Assembly (NCBI RefSeq): GCF_010183535.1
Contig: NC_071330.1
Span: 15,481,717-15,545,716 of the forward strand
Origin: Caenorhabditis remanei
Lineage: Eukaryota > Nematoda > Chromadorea > Rhabditida > Rhabditidae
Direction of reading: 5' to 3'
DNA: 64,000 nucleotides
The translations under genes were made by a program, and so were the position numbers. Positions 61,901 to 64,000 of the stretch are shown in pieces; position 1 is the stretch's first letter, and each line of letters begins with the position of its first letter. The notes beneath the pieces are model-generated. The model saw only the letters and a list, made by a program, of their open reading frames with translations. It made no database searches and was not told the origin of the DNA.

Positions 61901-64000
61901 CTCCAGGAAAAAAGCGTCTAGACTCAAAATTTGATAAAAAATACGTTTTTGATTGTTTTATCCGCTAAAAACTATCATAAACCCGTCGAAATCGGGATTT
62001 TGCAAGATTTTTTTGTTTCAGTTGGTGTTTGCGTAGTTTCCAAGCTACAGTACCGCCAAAATTCAAAAAATTAGCTAGAGCTCCAGGAAAAAAGCGTCTA
62101 GACTCAAAATTTTGCAAGGAATTCAATTTTGACAATTTTATTTGTTGAAAACTATTCCAGAATCCTCAAAATTTAGATTTACCTTCCAGACCGCGCACTC
62201 CGAAACGCCTCTCAACCTGTTCATCTCCAACGAGGAATGCGGAGTGACTCAAGTGAAGTCTGCCGATCCGAAAGGACTCAATTCCAGTCTTGTCCTTCAT
62301 CTTCTCCATGAAAACGACCTAAATACGGCGGAAGACAGGGCGTACTTACTTCAATGCTTCATCGGCGCGGCTCCAGATGAGGACGCCGTCCTCTCCACGA
62401 ATCTCGACGTCGTCCGATCGGAATTGGCGATTGCTGAGACTATCTCGTTGTCTACTCTTCCCCCGACGTGCACTTACTCGATTCGACGCGATGGACCCGA
62501 GGGACCGATCGTTAATAAGGCGGTGGTCGGACAAACTGTATGGCATCGATGGGAATGTGATGGAACGAATGAGACAACTCAGGCTTATGGAATACAAGTA
62601 TGTTTTTCAAAAACTTTGAGAAATTTCCTTTTTTTAAGCTAAAAATCACTGAGAAATGTTAAAAACTGACCGAGTTATAGATTTTCGAATATTTTCGAAA
62701 ATAATCAAACATTTTTGGAATTTCATCCTACCGTATATCGGTTAGATTACGTCACTGCCCTTTTAAATTTGTATTTTTAGAATCAGCACGTTAAGACCTT
62801 TCAAATGACTATAATCATGACAGAGTTCGGAAAATTTTTGAAATTTTCGAAAAATGACCACCTGGGGCGCATTTTCCATAATTTTTAGAATATAGGCATG
62901 ATTATACTCATTCGAACTGTCTTGATGCGCTGATTCTAAAAAATATGAAAATTTTAAGTTTGGCCAAAAACTGAGCGAGATACAGCAGTTTCTGTCAGAA
63001 GGCTAGAGTCCAGAGATACCAGACACTCTGCGTCTCTGACCCCGAAATTCAAAATTTTCAGAACATAGGCATGATTATACTCATTTGAAAGCTGAAAACA
63101 TGCTGAATCTAAATAATTTAGTTTCGATCGTTTTAAATCAATTATGCTGAAGTTGTGCTCAAAGTTTTGAGATTTTATGCAATAATTTTTTTTAAATTTT
63201 AGTCTTTTTCCTAGGATACTTTATTTAAAACAAGTTGTTTTTATAATTTTAATAGTTAGTTCATACAATTTTCAACATTTCGAGCCATAAACCACGTTGC
63301 TAGTTAGAAAAATAACCAAGTTATGGATTTTCGAAAATTTTCGAAAATACTCAAGATTTCAATTTGCTGTAACTTGGTCAGATGACGTCACTATTTTTTT
63401 AAATTAATATTTTTAGAATCAACACAAAAAAACCTTTCAAATAAGTATAATCATGACTAGGTTTGAAACTAGATGGGTCTCGACGCGAAAATGACCGGGT
63501 TACTGTAGTTTTTCGTTTTTCAGCAAACCATGACATGATTGTACTCATTTCAATGGTCTTGTTGCGCTGATTCTAAAAATATACATTTTAAAGGCCAGTG
63601 ACATCATCTGACCAAGTTACAGCAATTTGAAGTATCGGATATTTTCGAAAATTTTCGAAAATCAGTAACTTTTTAATTTTTCAACATTAGAAGCTGTTTT
63701 TAGGCTTAAAAAACGCAGAATCTTTTGATTTTTCTACTTAAAACATTTTTTTCAGATCCACAGCTGTTATGCCAGCGATGACGTGGAACGAAAGTTTGCA
63801 TTCGTCGATCCACGTGGTTGCTCCTCCGATTTGGCTCTGCTCAGCGATTTGACCTACGCGGACGACTCGCTGACCGCCTGGGCGGCCAGTAACGTTTTCA
63901 ATGTTCATGTGAGTCATTTTTTCTTGAAAATCTGAAAAAAATCTTTTAAAAACTAAAAAATCCCGAAATTTAGGACGCCGACTCGCTCAAATTCGTGTGC
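49968..64000 (+). CDS. Secreted vWA plus ZP domain protein (cuticlin type), 5' part
   Basis: Exons: 49968-50033, 51412-51717, 53165-53272, 53895-53972, 54046-54264, 54917-55630, 56174-56648, 57584-58068, 59185-59523, 60204-60266, 60577-61056, 62190-62597, 63756-63908, 63974 to beyond 64000. Phases agree throughout, giving about 1307 residues so far. Exon 1 encodes a signal peptide (hydrophobic MKLIFGLVLPVL). Exons 2-4 are Pro/Gln-rich. Exons 6-8 (to residue 817) are Thr/Pro-rich, mucin-like. A vWA domain spans about 853-1035: FLLDSSDN gives the metal site (D861) with the last Ser of DxSxS replaced by Asn, and TDGQSN supplies D966. A ZP domain starts near 1077 (LECVGDGFKI, then VKGY..VRC). vWA plus ZP is the arrangement of nematode CUT-6-type cuticlins, which build cuticle or apical matrix. 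The exon 4 donor (GTTTCT) and exon 11 acceptor (TTTTTAAG) are weak. Confidence 0.85.
50034..51411. repeat. Intron 1 of the vWA-ZP gene, with a recent 131-bp direct duplication
   Basis: A block from GCAGTACATGACCAAAATGA to GGGTCTCGACGCGATAACTA at about 50414-50545 recurs apparently unchanged at about 50743-50874. Both contain a dispersed-family half-unit; further half-units lie near 50617, 50930 and 51080. Confidence 0.7.
51780..52685. repeat. C/G-tract-rich block in intron 2
   Basis: Roughly 900 bp in which runs such as ACCCCCC, CACCCCC and GGGGGGT recur on both strands, tied to a phrase like ATTCTATTATAGACCCCC (51787, 51925) and its complement (GGGGGGTTATAATAGAA near 52466). A direct repeat of GCTTAGCGCCCTGGAAG occurs at about 52263 and 52328. 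The rest of the intron (52685-53164) carries ordinary dispersed half-units. Confidence 0.7.
53273..53894. repeat. Intron 3, dispersed half-units
   Basis: AAAGTATAAACAAAGCTAGG near 53452 and GATTATACTCATTTGAAAGG near 53570 flank a region with GGTACTGTAG. The 3' part is a T-rich tract of TTTGTAGTTTTTG repeats (about 53770-53820). Confidence 0.6.
55690..56155. repeat. GGATCC/TACTGTAG repeat array in intron 6
   Basis: At least nine loose repeats of a phrase combining CCTGGATC(C/G)GG, GTACTGTAG and TCAGGATCC. Unit length is variable, roughly 40-60 bp. An isolated relative occurs near 46865-46955. Confidence 0.75.
56649..57583. repeat. Intron 7, dispersed half-units
   Basis: Half-units near 56829, 56973, 57074 and 57369, with TTTCGAAA cores at 56710, 57175 and 57470. 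A C run of about ten lies near 57027. Confidence 0.7.
58069..59184. repeat. Intron 8, dispersed half-units
   Basis: Facing half-units near 58190/58270, and others near 58577, 58800 and 58891. No additional exon found. Confidence 0.7.
59560..60120. repeat. Short-period TTGCTCAAAA array in intron 9
   Basis: About 550 bp of degenerate tandem units of 10-12 bp such as ATTGCTCAAA and ATCGCTCAAA, with many substitutions. It creates long open frames of low complexity that are not genes. Confidence 0.85.
61057..62189. repeat. Intron 11 with repeats of a GTGTTTGCGTACTTT element
   Basis: Copies of GTGTTTGCGTACTTT with the following GCTACAGTACCCC lie near 61166, 61376, 61686, 61843 and 62023, and one more in intron 10 near 60420. 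Most are followed by AATTAGCTAGAGCTCCAGGA, then a GCGTCTAGACTCAAAATTTG segment and a TTTTATCCGCTAAAAACTA segment, about 170 bp in all. A related copy sits at 19679, outside the gene. Confidence 0.8.
62598..63755. repeat. Intron 12, dispersed half-units
   Basis: Half-units near 62807, 62899, 63070, 63445 and 63536 with TTTTCGAAAAT cores. A CTCTGCGTCTCTGACC phrase occurs near 63025. Confidence 0.7.

Noticed and set aside
1..64000. CRISPR arrays, operons or bacterial features
   Set aside because: Spliced genes and repeat content are eukaryotic; no regular repeat-spacer array was seen.

Overview
The window is nuclear DNA of a nematode, most likely a Caenorhabditis species. The signs are very short introns with GTAAGT-like donors and TTTTCAG acceptors in some genes, pyrimidine-rich acceptors a few bases before start codons (typical of trans-splicing), Tc1-like inverted-repeat elements, and recurring CTGCGTCTCTC motifs. 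The species cannot be told from the sequence alone.

Layout. (1) 1-23.7 kb is mostly repeats: a two-exon fragment of a class A GPCR gene on the minus strand (2267-3408), Tc1-like MITEs, several foldback repeats, three copies of a compound element built from two opposed tRNA-like units (near 13.2-13.5, 14.3/16.2 and 16.9-17.3 kb), and a CACAG...CTGTG insertion that splits one copy. (2) 23,723-40,126 is the outstanding object: a 16,404-bp almost perfect palindrome with two 7,995-bp arms around a 414-bp spacer, flanked by ATGT on both sides. Each arm carries an apparently intact 18-exon gene for a 1330-residue family B DNA polymerase of the protein-primed (Maverick/Polinton-like) type. It also carries a small 168-residue gene that is a paralogue of the polymerase's own N-terminal domain. 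No integrase, transposase, ATPase, protease or capsid gene is visible. (3) 40.7-42.8 kb holds a complete five-exon gene for a GRXCR-like glutaredoxin/cysteine-rich protein (minus strand). A decayed inverted copy of its last intron and start of last exon lies at 22.8-23.2 kb on the other side of the palindrome. (4) 42.8-49.9 kb is gene-poor, with an ACTTCCG minisatellite and dispersed repeats. (5) 49,968-64,000 is the 5' part (14 exons) of a secreted vWA-plus-ZP cuticlin-type gene on the plus strand, with a long Thr/Pro-rich region and very long, repeat-filled introns.

Host intergenic DNA and host introns are packed with one dispersed family whose units contain GAGTATAATCATG or its reverse complement next to a TTTCGAAA..TTTCGAAA core; I count more than 50 half-units by eye. 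None was seen inside the 16.4-kb palindrome, whose ends interrupt one copy of the family. Removing the palindrome and one ATGT restores that copy, which supports both the boundaries and the view that this is a recent insertion.

The polymerase and its accessory paralogue probably act together to replicate the element. The N-terminal domain shared by both is a candidate terminal or primer protein, but that is inference. Host genes appear unrelated to the element. Coordinates in the right arm follow from the left arm by x -> 63849 - x.
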